NCBI GenBank assembly: GCA_965214375.1 | Contig: OZ243947.1 | Coordinates: 2,108,001-2,172,000 of the forward strand | Source: Endobugula sp965214375 | GTDB lineage: Bacteria > Pseudomonadota > Gammaproteobacteria > Pseudomonadales > Cellvibrionaceae | DNA: 64,000 nucleotides | Reading direction: 5' to 3' | Shown: piece by piece, positions 24,641 to 32,828 of the stretch | Layout of the letters: each line of letters starts with the position of its first letter | Position numbering within the stretch: the stretch's first letter is position 1 | The notes under the pieces: generated by a model | The model's input: the letters and a program-made list of their open reading frames with translations, nothing else | The model's database searches: none | Told to the model about the DNA's origin: nothing | Program-made: the position numbers and the translations under genes

Positions 24641-26863
24641 TTATGCTTCTTGTGGGTCGACATCAATTAACCAGTGTAGACCTTTGGGCGCGCGCTGTTG
24701 ATCCAATCTGTTACATAACTCATGCAACACGGTATGTAATTGGTGTCGTTGTAAGGATTTGATTTGTAATTGGTAGTAATAGCGATTGTTGCGTTTTTCA
24801 ATCAATGCGGGCAAAGGACCGATGCATTGAATACCCGGTATTTGCCACTGATGAATAATGCTTAAGGCCTGTTGCAAAAATTGTACTGCAATTGCCGCTT
24901 GTTGTGCATGGCAGCGAATCATTGCCATATGTTGGTAAGGAGGCATTTGTGATGATTGTCGTTCACTCAGTAATTGTGTTGCCAGTACGTGGTAGCCTTG
25001 GTCAATTAATTGTGTCAGTAGTGGGTGTTGTGAGAACTGGGTTTGTATGAGCACTGTCCCCTGTTTATGTTCACGTCCCGCGCGGCCGGCGACTTGTGTT
25101 AGGAGTTGTCCCATCCGTTCAGTGCCACGAAAATCACTGCTAAAGAATCCATTATCCATTTCCAATACAACGACCAGTGCAACACGGCTGAAATGATGCC
25201 CTTTAGCCAACATTTGTGTGCCAATTAAAATACACGGTTCACCATTGTTAATGGTGTTGAGAGTCTCTTCCAGGTATCCCTTGCGGCTGGTGCTGTCGCG
25301 GTCAATACGAAAAATAGGTGTTTGTGAAAACTGTTGTTTAAGGCTTTCTTCACTGCGTTGTGTTCCAGTGCCAAGAGGCATGAGCTGTTTGCTATGGCAA
25401 TCCGGGCAACTTGATGGTGTGGCCTGTTTATTATCGCATTGATGGCAGTGTAAGTAGCGCTGGTGACGTTGTCGGTGTAGTGTCATGCGACTATCGCAGC
25501 GTGAGCATTGACTGATCCATCCGCATTGTTGGCAGAGTAGCGTGGGTGCATATCCGCGACGATTAATAAACACCAGCACTTGTTGCTTGTTTGCCAGTGT
25601 TGTCTGAATAGACGCAATGATTTCCGGGGCGATATCGTCACCCGGATAATCCACACACTGAATGTTTGGCAACGCCACTTTTGTTGCTCGTTGGCGTAGG
25701 CGTGAATGGATGAAGCGTTTGTTGTGTGCATTATGCAGTGTTTCTAATGCGGGGGTGGCACTGCCTAATATAATGGGAATCGCTTTTTTCTGGGCGCGAA
25801 TAACGGCAAGGTCTCGTGCAGAATAACGTATTCCTTCCTGTTGCTTGTAGGACAGATCATGTTCTTCATCTACAATGATCAGACCAAGGTCAGGAACAGG
25901 AGCAAAAATAGCGGAGCGTGTGCCAATGACAATGGGAGTGTTGCCTTGTTTGGCATCTTGCCAAGCCTGTAGTCGTTGTTTTTCGCTCATGCCGGAATGT
26001 AGTGTGCCAATGGGTACATTAAAACGTTGTTTAAAACGCATGAATGTCTGTGGTGTAAGGCCAATTTCCGGTACTAATATTAATACTTGTTTTCCTTGTG
26101 TGATTACCTTGGTAATCGCTTGTAAATACACCTCTGTTTTGCCGCTGCCAGTAACCCCTTCTAATAAATAACTATTAAATGTGTCGTAATGAATGCGCTC
26201 AAGAGCTTCAGACTGTTCGTGGTTCAGTGGTAGCGCCTCTTCAGCCAGTGGTGAGTTGGGTAATATTGTGGTTGTGTTGTCCACCGTGGCCGGTGTATCG
26301 GTGATGTCCGCCGTCGTTTTTTCAATGATGTTTTTGTCGTGTAGCGCTTTTAGTATTGTTGCGCTAATACCCAGTGTTTTACCCTTTTTGTAAGTGAGTA
26401 CTTGCTCCTCTTTGATCGCTCTCCATGCTTGTGCTTGTTTTTTAGCTCTTCCAAAAAAACTGGCCTCTACCTGATGGCCTTTAGCGCTGAGTCTCCATGC
26501 CTTATGCGCGGGTGTGGGTATCGGCAATGGCTTGCGCAATAAGGCGGGCAATGCCAAATGACAGGCTTCACCGAGCGGGTAATGGTAGTAGCGTGCGCAC
26601 CACTGGCAAAGTTGTAGTATTTCCGGCGTCAGAATCGGTTCATTATCCAGTATGTCGTGGATGGGTTTGGGAGTAATATTAACGGGTAGTGTTGTGTCGC
26701 TGTCGATAACAATGCCCATCACGGTTTTCTGATTTCCAAAAGGTACGGCAACGCGTGTGCCTTCTTTTGGTCGGGTCATCGTTGCTGGCAATGCGTAGTG
26801 GAATATCTGTCGCAATGGTGAGGCAATGGCAATAGACAATAATTGGGGTGAGGGTGTTGACAT
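24641..26863 (-). CDS. priA: primosomal protein N' (replication restart helicase)
   Basis: About 740 residues from the preferred start at 26863 (MSTPSPQLLSIAIASPLRQ). Superfamily 2 helicase motifs are Walker A GVTGSGKTEVYLQ and DEEH. A cysteine cluster (CQQCGWISQCSRC, then HCHQCDNK and CPDCHS) binds the two zinc ions. The N-terminal domain recognises the 3' end of stalled-fork leading strands; the protein reloads DnaB. It is divergent from rpmE. Confidence 0.96.
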   Translation of the reverse strand: MSTPSPQLLSIAIASPLRQIFHYALPATMTRPKEGTRVAVPFGNQKTVMGIVIDSDTTLPVNITPKPIHDILDNEPILTPEILQLCQWCARYYHYPLGEACHLALPALLRKPLPIPTPAHKAWRLSAKGHQVEASFFGRAKKQAQAWRAIKEEQVLTYKKGKTLGISATILKALHDKNIIEKTTADITDTPATVDNTTTILPNSPLAEEALPLNHEQSEALERIHYDTFNSYLLEGVTGSGKTEVYLQAITKVITQGKQVLILVPEIGLTPQTFMRFKQRFNVPIGTLHSGMSEKQRLQAWQDAKQGNTPIVIGTRSAIFAPVPDLGLIIVDEEHDLSYKQQEGIRYSARDLAVIRAQKKAIPIILGSATPALETLHNAHNKRFIHSRLRQRATKVALPNIQCVDYPGDDIAPEIIASIQTTLANKQQVLVFINRRGYAPTLLCQQCGWISQCSRCDSRMTLHRQRHQRYLHCHQCDNKQATPSSCPDCHSKQLMPLGTGTQRSEESLKQQFSQTPIFRIDRDSTSRKGYLEETLNTINNGEPCILIGTQMLAKGHHFSRVALVVVLEMDNGFFSSDFRGTERMGQLLTQVAGRAGREHKQGTVLIQTQFSQHPLLTQLIDQGYHVLATQLLSERQSSQMPPYQHMAMIRCHAQQAAIAVQFLQQALSIIHQWQIPGIQCIGPLPALIEKRNNRYYYQLQIKSLQRHQLHTVLHELCNRLDQQRAPKGLHWLIDVDPQEA

Positions 26864-26890
26864 GTTGTGTGAAAAATATTCTATGTGTTC

Positions 26891-26918
26891 TTGTGTTAAC
26901 AATAAATTCTGGTACTAT
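26891..26918 (+). promoter_or_regulatory. candidate sigma-70 promoter of rpmE
   Basis: TTGTGT (26891-26896) and TACTAT (26913-26918) are separated by 16 bp, upstream of rpmE in the priA-rpmE divergent region. The match to consensus is moderate; this is a motif-only call. Confidence 0.3.
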
Positions 26919-27042
26919 GACCGCCCTCCGAATTATCGCTCTGGCGAAACGGTGTGTTTATGGCGACCGTGCCTGACCTTTTTACCTAGTAAGGTGCTCA
27001 AGTGGCGGTGCAAAGATAACATGATAGCGGAAGACTAACATT

Positions 27043-27255
27043 ATGAAAGCAGATATCCATCCCAAATATGGCGAAATGACGGCAACATGTAGTTGTGGCT
27101 CAGATATTAAAACAGCATCCACATTAGCGAAAGACATCCATGTTGATGTTTGTTCTGACTGCCATCCATTTTATACGGGTAAGCAAAAAACGGCGGATAC
27201 TGGTGGCCGTATTGATCGTTTTAACAAGCGTTTCGGTGGCCGCACTAGTAAGTAA
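27043..27255 (+). CDS. rpmE: 50S ribosomal protein L31, zinc-binding type
   Basis: 70 residues starting MKADIHPKYGEMTATCSCG. It has the cysteine pattern CSC and CSDCHPFYTG of the zinc-containing (C+) form of L31, rather than the cysteine-free paralogue used under zinc limitation. It is an accessory protein bridging the ribosomal subunits. It is monocistronic, with a strong terminator just after. Confidence 0.97.
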   Translation: MKADIHPKYGEMTATCSCGSDIKTASTLAKDIHVDVCSDCHPFYTGKQKTADTGGRIDRFNKRFGGRTSK

Positions 27256-27273
27256 GCCTGCTGAAGAATTGAC

Positions 27274-27301
27274 AAAAAACCCGGCGTTAGCCGGGTTTTT
27301 T
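27274..27301. terminator. bidirectional rho-independent terminator, rpmE/ponA
   Basis: A perfect stem CCCGGC/GCCGGG with a GTTA loop is flanked by AAAAAA on the left and TTTTTT on the right, so it can act on both strands. It lies between the convergent rpmE (ends 27255) and ponA (ends 27313). Confidence 0.9.
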
Positions 27302-27312
27302 GTGTCTCGAGT

Positions 27313-29820
27313 CTAAAAAAGTTCTTCCGGTGTCACGGTATTCTCACTGCCAGTAGTCAGATTGCCAGCAATTTCAGTGGGCACATTCTCTTCCAAGAAC
27401 ATTTCATCAATACCGTTGGGGTTCTCCGGCCCTGTTAAATCTCCCGTTTCTGGATTAATACGAACCGTCACAATGCCGTCAGGTTGTACCGGGATAGTAT
27501 CAGGAATGCCCTTTAATGCTTCACGCATAAAATCTATCCAGATCGGGAGTGCGGCGGTACCACCGTATTCACGTTTGCCAATATTGGTGTTGTTATCAAA
27601 ACCTACCCATGCCGTTGTGACAAGGTGTTGATTGTAGCCTGAGAACCAAGCGTCTGTGGGGCCATTGGTCGTGCCCGTTTTGCCGCCGATATCCTGACGT
27701 TCGAGTACTTTGGCTTTTTTGGCCGTGCCGCGTTGGACAACGTCACGCATGATAGAGTTCATGATAAAGCTGACGCGTTCATCCAATACTCGTGGTGCGG
27801 GTCGTACTTGTTGTTCTTCGGTGTCTTTTATGGGTATTGATAAAGACAGCGGGGTCAATGATGGCACTTTGCTGTCAGCATTTAATGGCACGCTGGCTTG
27901 TTGTGTTTCTGGTCGCTCTGCATCAGGCACAACGGTGAGAGGGCTTTCTTTATAAACAATATTGTCTTGGCTATCACTGATAGTGTCGATAATGAATGGC
28001 TCAACACGATAGCCATTGTTGGCAAAAACACTATAACCTGCAGCAATTTCTAAGGGTGTCATGACATAAGTGCCAAGAGCAATAGAGAGATCCCGGGGAA
28101 GTTTGTCTTTGTCGATGCCGAAACGCGGAATGCTGTTAATGACGGTGTCGATACCAATATTCCTTAATAGGCGGATAGAGACCAGATTCCGTGAGAGATA
28201 AAGCGCTTTACGCAAGCGAGTAGGACCATAAAATTTTCCGCTGGAATTTTCTGGGCGCCATGTTTTTTCCAGCTGTGAGTCTTCGATAACAATCGGTGCA
28301 TCATTAAACACTGACGCAGCGGTTAGGCCGTGTTCAAGGCCGATACTGTAAACAAAAGGCTTAAAATTAGAGCCGGGAAGACGTTTGGCTTGCGATGCAC
28401 GATTAAAAGACGTTTGGTTAAAGTCAAATCCACCAACGATGGTTTTAATGGCGCCGTTTGATGGGTCCAGTGCGGTTAAAGACCCTTGAATTAATGGTAT
28501 CTGAGTGATGTGCCATTGGTTTTTCTGATCTTGATAGATGCGAATAATATCTCCGGTTTTCAAGGCCTTTTTAGCGGTTTTAGGGTGAGGGCTATGAAAG
28601 TTTTCATTGACGTATTTGCCAAGTGTGTTGAGGCCGTTTTTCCAATCAATAGTGATCGTTTCTGCAGTGGCTAAAATAGCCGTGACAGACTTGTCCTTTA
28701 CACCAATAACTGCCGCTGGAGCGAGTCCTCCATAAGTCGGGATTTGTTGTAATGCTTCCAGCCATGGCAGCAGGTTCACCTCGCTCATCGATTCTTCCGT
28801 GGAAGAGGATTTAGCGTCTTTAAGGGGAGGGATTTTTGCGGTATCCAGTGTGTTTTCAGGCCCTCGATATCCATGTCGTTTGGTGTAGGAAAGTAGGCCA
28901 TTAATCACGGCTTTCTGCCCCATTTCTTGTAAACGGCTATCGACAGTGGTGGTAATTTTATAGCCGCCCGTATATGCTTTTTCTCCTAATAACGAGACAA
29001 TTTCTTCACGTGCCATTTCAGCCACATAAGGGGCGTAGAGATCGAGATTTTGTCCATGGTAAGTGGCTGTAATCGGTTCAGCAATAGCGGCCTGGTATTC
29101 GTCTTCTGTAATTTTCCCCAGCGTTTTCATGCGCCCAAGAATCCAGTCGCGGCGAATCAGAGCGCGGCTTGGGTTAGCAATAGGGTTGTAGCGGGAAGGG
29201 GCTTTGGGAAGTCCGGCAATCATGGCAGATTGTGCGAGAGTGAGCGCTTTTAACGGTTTACCATAATAGACCTGTGCCGCGGCTTTAAACCCGTAAGCAC
29301 GATTCCCCAAAAAAATCTTGTTAAGGTACAGCGCCATAATGTCCTGTTTGCTGAGTTCCTGTTCAATTTTAATGGCGAGTAGTATTTCGTTAAATTTCCG
29401 GGAAAAAGTTTGTTTGCGGCTTAAGAAGAAGTTGCGCGCAACCTGCATGGTAATCGTACTACCGCCAGATTGTATTGAACCACTGATTGCAAGTTCGGAT
29501 GCGGCTCGTAATAGTCCTTTAATATCAACACCTTGGTGTGAGTAAAAGCCATCATCTTCTGCTGAGAGGATGGCGTCAATTAATGCTTCAGGGGCTTCGT
29601 CAAAAGTGATCGGATCGCGCCGTTTTTCACCAAATTCACCAATGAGCTTGCCGTCAGCAGAAAAAACCCTCAATGGAATCTGCAATTCGACTTGCTTTAA
29701 TGCCTCAACATCGGGTAAAGAAGGGTTGAGATAGAGGTAAATCCCTGATAATACTGCAGTTAACGAGACTAGCCCTGCAAATGTTGACCATCCAATAATG
29801 CGAAAAAGAACCTTTTTCAA
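27313..29820 (-). CDS. ponA: penicillin-binding protein 1A (bifunctional class A PBP)
   Basis: 835 residues, a single N-terminal membrane helix, then a glycosyltransferase domain (SAEDDGFYSHQGVD with catalytic Glu, GGSTITMQVARNFF) and a transpeptidase domain with SNFK (SxxK), SRN (SxN) and KTGTT motifs. An extra domain of about 110 residues between them, the OB-like insert, is typical of PBP1A in gammaproteobacteria. It polymerises and crosslinks peptidoglycan in the periplasm. It is divergent from the pilMNOPQ operon, the usual neighbour in pseudomonads. Confidence 0.96.
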   Translation of the reverse strand: MKKVLFRIIGWSTFAGLVSLTAVLSGIYLYLNPSLPDVEALKQVELQIPLRVFSADGKLIGEFGEKRRDPITFDEAPEALIDAILSAEDDGFYSHQGVDIKGLLRAASELAISGSIQSGGSTITMQVARNFFLSRKQTFSRKFNEILLAIKIEQELSKQDIMALYLNKIFLGNRAYGFKAAAQVYYGKPLKALTLAQSAMIAGLPKAPSRYNPIANPSRALIRRDWILGRMKTLGKITEDEYQAAIAEPITATYHGQNLDLYAPYVAEMAREEIVSLLGEKAYTGGYKITTTVDSRLQEMGQKAVINGLLSYTKRHGYRGPENTLDTAKIPPLKDAKSSSTEESMSEVNLLPWLEALQQIPTYGGLAPAAVIGVKDKSVTAILATAETITIDWKNGLNTLGKYVNENFHSPHPKTAKKALKTGDIIRIYQDQKNQWHITQIPLIQGSLTALDPSNGAIKTIVGGFDFNQTSFNRASQAKRLPGSNFKPFVYSIGLEHGLTAASVFNDAPIVIEDSQLEKTWRPENSSGKFYGPTRLRKALYLSRNLVSIRLLRNIGIDTVINSIPRFGIDKDKLPRDLSIALGTYVMTPLEIAAGYSVFANNGYRVEPFIIDTISDSQDNIVYKESPLTVVPDAERPETQQASVPLNADSKVPSLTPLSLSIPIKDTEEQQVRPAPRVLDERVSFIMNSIMRDVVQRGTAKKAKVLERQDIGGKTGTTNGPTDAWFSGYNQHLVTTAWVGFDNNTNIGKREYGGTAALPIWIDFMREALKGIPDTIPVQPDGIVTVRINPETGDLTGPENPNGIDEMFLEENVPTEIAGNLTTGSENTVTPEELF

Positions 29821-29925
29821 AACATGAATCTCATAATTTGACGAATAAATTGAAAGAAAATGCGAAAATTGTACGCATTATACGCCATTTTAGCGCAAAA
29901 TGAGCCTTGATACGTGACACAGTTC

Positions 29926-29953
29926 TTGCACTGGTAACTTAAAGTGCTATACC
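29926..29953 (+). promoter_or_regulatory. candidate promoter of pilMNOPQ
   Basis: TTGCAC (29926-29931) and TATACC (29948-29953) with a 16-bp spacer, about 80 bp before the pilM start. Motif-only call; it fits the leader structures listed next. Confidence 0.4.
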
Positions 29954-30002
29954 ATGAACCTTGTGTAAGTTACCGATATAGATAAAAAAAAATCGGTTTT
30001 TT
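29933..30002 (+). promoter_or_regulatory. possible attenuator-like leader before pilM
   Basis: Two mutually exclusive pairings can be drawn. GGTAACTT (29933-29940) pairs with AAGTTACC (29967-29974). ACCGAT (29972-29977) pairs with ATCGGT (29992-29997), which is followed by six T. The shared ACC means only one hairpin can form at a time. The stem of the terminator-like hairpin is short (6 bp) with an A-rich loop, so it is weak. If the promoter call is right, the first arm would lie in the promoter and not in the RNA. Confidence 0.3.
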
Positions 30003-30030
30003 AATAAAAATTATAGTGGGCTATAAATCC

Positions 30031-31089
30031 ATGGGCTTATTTAGTCGTAAAGCAAAACAAATTATTGGTCTGGATATTAGCTCTACCAGCGTTAAGTTGG
30101 TGGAGTTATCATCGCAGAACGACGGCTATCGTGTTGAAAGTTTTGCCATGAAAAATTTACCCGTGGGCGCTGTTGTTGAAAAAAATATCAATAATATTGA
30201 TGCGGTAGCGGAGACAGTCAGGCAAGTAGTCAATACATCGCGTAGCAAGGTAAAAGATGCTGCGGTTGCCGTTGCGGGTTCTGCGGTGATTACCAAGGTA
30301 ATCAATATGCCAGCAGGCTTAAGTGATGATGCGCTTGAGTCTCAAATTACCGCAGAGGCAGACCAATACATTCCTTTCCCGCTGGATGAGGTCGCTATTG
30401 ATTTTGAAGTACAAGGTCAAGAAGATGCAGATTCTGACCAGATGCAAGTGTTGCTGGCGTCATGTCGCCGTGAAAACATTGAATCACGTACTGAAGTGTT
30501 AGAGCAATCAGGATTTTCTCCCAAGGTGGTGGATATCGAAGCCTACGCCGTTGAGAGGGTGGCTCCGTTGATGTTGGATGACTGGGAAATTGATGGCGAG
30601 CAATTAACGGCCATTATGGATATAGGTGCAACGGTAACCACCTTAAGTGTCTTACATAATAATCAAACCATTTATACACGAGAACAGTTATTTGGTGGTA
30701 GCGCGCTGACCGAAGAAATTCAGCGTCGCTATGGACTGTCGCAACCGGAGGCAGAGCTATCAAAAATTCAAGGTGGCTTGCCAGATGATTATCAAGAAGA
30801 ATTATTAGAGCCTTTTAAAGATATGGTGTTGCAGCAAGTCATGCGATCGTTACAATTCTTTTACTCTTCGGGTAGTTATACCCAAGTTGATCATATTATC
30901 CTTGCCGGAGGAGTGGCTGGTATTGAAGGCTTGTCGGCTATGGTACAAGAGCGTCTTGATACACTGGTCACTGTAGCTAACCCATTTATTAATATGTCTT
31001 TGAATACAAAAATTAATGAAGATGAGTTACTAACGGCAGCGCCTGTTTTAATGATTGCGACAGGTCTGGCAATGCGGGGTTTTAGCTAA
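30031..31089 (+). CDS. pilM: type IV pilus assembly protein PilM
   Basis: About 352 residues, an actin/FtsA-like cytoplasmic protein. The start at 30031 (MGLFSRKAKQIIGLDISSTS) is standard; a GTG at 30016 is less likely. Phosphate-binding loops are visible at GLDISSTSVKLVEL and AIMDIGATVTTLSV, and LAGGVAGIEGL near the C-terminus. PilM binds the cytoplasmic tail of PilN and links the motor to the alignment complex. First gene of pilMNOPQ, overlapping pilN by one base. Confidence 0.96.
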   Translation: MGLFSRKAKQIIGLDISSTSVKLVELSSQNDGYRVESFAMKNLPVGAVVEKNINNIDAVAETVRQVVNTSRSKVKDAAVAVAGSAVITKVINMPAGLSDDALESQITAEADQYIPFPLDEVAIDFEVQGQEDADSDQMQVLLASCRRENIESRTEVLEQSGFSPKVVDIEAYAVERVAPLMLDDWEIDGEQLTAIMDIGATVTTLSVLHNNQTIYTREQLFGGSALTEEIQRRYGLSQPEAELSKIQGGLPDDYQEELLEPFKDMVLQQVMRSLQFFYSSGSYTQVDHIILAGGVAGIEGLSAMVQERLDTLVTVANPFINMSLNTKINEDELLTAAPVLMIATGLAMRGFS

Positions 31090-31640
31090 TGTCAATGATC
31101 AACTTACTACCGTGGCGTGATGAATATAGACAAGAGAAAAAACGTGAATTTTTTTCTGTGTTCATTCTTTTAGTGGTGCTTGCTGGGCTGATAGGGTTTG
31201 TATGGTTTCGTTATGTCGATGCGCAAGTGAGTGCTCAGCTTGCAAGAAATGACTTATTTAAAAAAGAAATCTCTGAGTTGGATAATAAAGTCAAGGAAAT
31301 AGAAAAACTCAAAAAACAGCGCGCAGATCTTGAAGCTAAAATGGATGTGATTCAGAGTTTGCAGAACAAACGTCCATTGATTGTTCACTACTTCGATGAG
31401 CTTGTGAAAGTGATTCCTGATGGTGTGTATTTTACAAGCTTACAACGCAAAGAGGATACCTATAGCCTTAAAGGTATTTCAGAATCTAATAATCGCGTAT
31501 CAACCTTGATGAGAAGTCTTGATCGTTCAAAGTTTTTTAGTTCGCCCAATTTAGAAAATGTAGTGGCGGATAAGTTTTCATTGCAGGTTGAGGTTGTTAT
31601 TCCGCCTGAATTTAATCGTGTGCAAAGTGAAAAGCAATAA
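31089..31640 (+). CDS. pilN: type IV pilus assembly protein PilN
   Basis: 183 residues with the conserved cytoplasmic tail INLLPWRDEYRQEKKREF that binds PilM, one membrane helix (FFSVFILLVVLAGLIGFVWF), a coiled coil and a ferredoxin-like periplasmic domain. It pairs with PilO in the inner-membrane alignment subcomplex. TAATG coupling with pilM; a start two codons later (31095) is equally possible. Confidence 0.95.
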   Translation: MSMINLLPWRDEYRQEKKREFFSVFILLVVLAGLIGFVWFRYVDAQVSAQLARNDLFKKEISELDNKVKEIEKLKKQRADLEAKMDVIQSLQNKRPLIVHYFDELVKVIPDGVYFTSLQRKEDTYSLKGISESNNRVSTLMRSLDRSKFFSSPNLENVVADKFSLQVEVVIPPEFNRVQSEKQ

Positions 31641-31665
31641 GGCAAAATTATAGAGAGTTAAGTCC

Positions 31666-32277
31666 ATGTCTTTACAAGATACTTTTGAACAGATTAATAA
31701 TTTCGATATTAATGATATTGATTGGTCGCGGGTTGGTGTTTGGCCCTTTATGGCTCGTTTAGCCGTATGGGTTTGCGCTTTTATGGCTGTATTAGCATTG
31801 ACTTACTTTTTCTATATCAAGTCCATGCAGGCCAAGTTGCAACGGGAGGTTGCTAATGAGCAAAATTTGAGAAGTACGTTTCAAGCCAAGGTTTTTCAGG
31901 CGGCTACATTAGACCAGCAGCGTGGACTGATGGTTAAAATGGAGAAGGACTTTGAATTTTTAGTGGCGCAATTACCCAAGAAGACGCAGGTGCCAGGATT
32001 GCTGGATGATATCGATGAGAAAGGGCGTGTCAATGGGCTTGATATTGTTAGTATAAAGTTAAAGCCTGAAGAAAAAGGTGAGTTTTATGTCACTTTGCCA
32101 ATAGAGATTATCGTAACGGGTTCCTATCATAATTTAGGGTCTTTTGTCAGTGGTATTGCAGGGATGACAAGGATCGTTACTCTGCACGATTTTGAGATTA
32201 GTGACGATAAAAATGCCTTGTTAAAAATGAAAATTAGCGCCAAAACTTATCGTTCCCTTGATGAGGGGGGCGCGTAA
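31666..32277 (+). CDS. pilO: type IV pilus assembly protein PilO
   Basis: 203 residues with an N-terminal cytoplasmic segment, one membrane helix (about residues 30-50), a coiled coil and a ferredoxin-like periplasmic domain, the family architecture. The motif GLDIVSIKLKPEEKGEFY is typical. PilO heterodimerises with PilN and contacts PilP. It sits 25 bp after pilN and immediately before pilP. Confidence 0.95.
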   Translation: MSLQDTFEQINNFDINDIDWSRVGVWPFMARLAVWVCAFMAVLALTYFFYIKSMQAKLQREVANEQNLRSTFQAKVFQAATLDQQRGLMVKMEKDFEFLVAQLPKKTQVPGLLDDIDEKGRVNGLDIVSIKLKPEEKGEFYVTLPIEIIVTGSYHNLGSFVSGIAGMTRIVTLHDFEISDDKNALLKMKISAKTYRSLDEGGA

Positions 32278-32278
32278 A

Positions 32279-32809
32279 ATGATGAAAAAGCTTATGCACT
32301 TTTTTATGCTGGTTGGGTTAGCGTTATTGGTTCAGGCCTGCCAAAAGTCTTCGCATCAGGATATCAAAGATTTTATTGATGAAGCGAAACGCAAGCAGCC
32401 AGGTAAAGTGAAAGCACCGCCAGTGTATGCACCTTATAAGCCTTATATATATAATGCTGCACAATTACGTAGCCCATTTGAGCCTCCAGCTGTGGTGCAA
32501 AAACGTGAAATTGCCGCTAAAAGTAATGTTAAACCCGATCTTAATCGACAAAAACAGCGTCTTGAAAATTACGATTTTGCCAGCTTGTCAATGGTAGGCA
32601 CTATAAAAAGAAGGAATGTGTTGTGGGCCTTAATACGTGATCCCGATGGGTCTATTGAGCGTGTTCGTGAAGGTTATTATGTGGGGCGTAATCATGGAAA
32701 GATCGTGAGTGTGGATGATCAAAAAATTGATGTTGTTGAAATTGTGCCTAATGGTGTTTCTGTATGGTTGGAAAGGCCGAATTTAATATCAATAAAACAA
32801 AAAGACTAA
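32279..32809 (+). CDS. pilP: type IV pilus assembly lipoprotein PilP
   Basis: About 176 residues. The start at 32279 or 32282 gives a lipoprotein signal peptide ending LVQAC; the longer frame from 32258 overlaps pilO. After a disordered Pro/Lys-rich linker comes the beta-sandwich domain (SLSMVGTIKRRNVLWALIRD) that connects the PilNO complex to the secretin PilQ. It lies directly after pilO and 19 bp before pilQ. Confidence 0.94.
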   Translation: MMKKLMHFFMLVGLALLVQACQKSSHQDIKDFIDEAKRKQPGKVKAPPVYAPYKPYIYNAAQLRSPFEPPAVVQKREIAAKSNVKPDLNRQKQRLENYDFASLSMVGTIKRRNVLWALIRDPDGSIERVREGYYVGRNHGKIVSVDDQKIDVVEIVPNGVSVWLERPNLISIKQKD

Positions 32810-32828
32810 TTGTAAAAAGGTTGCGTCT

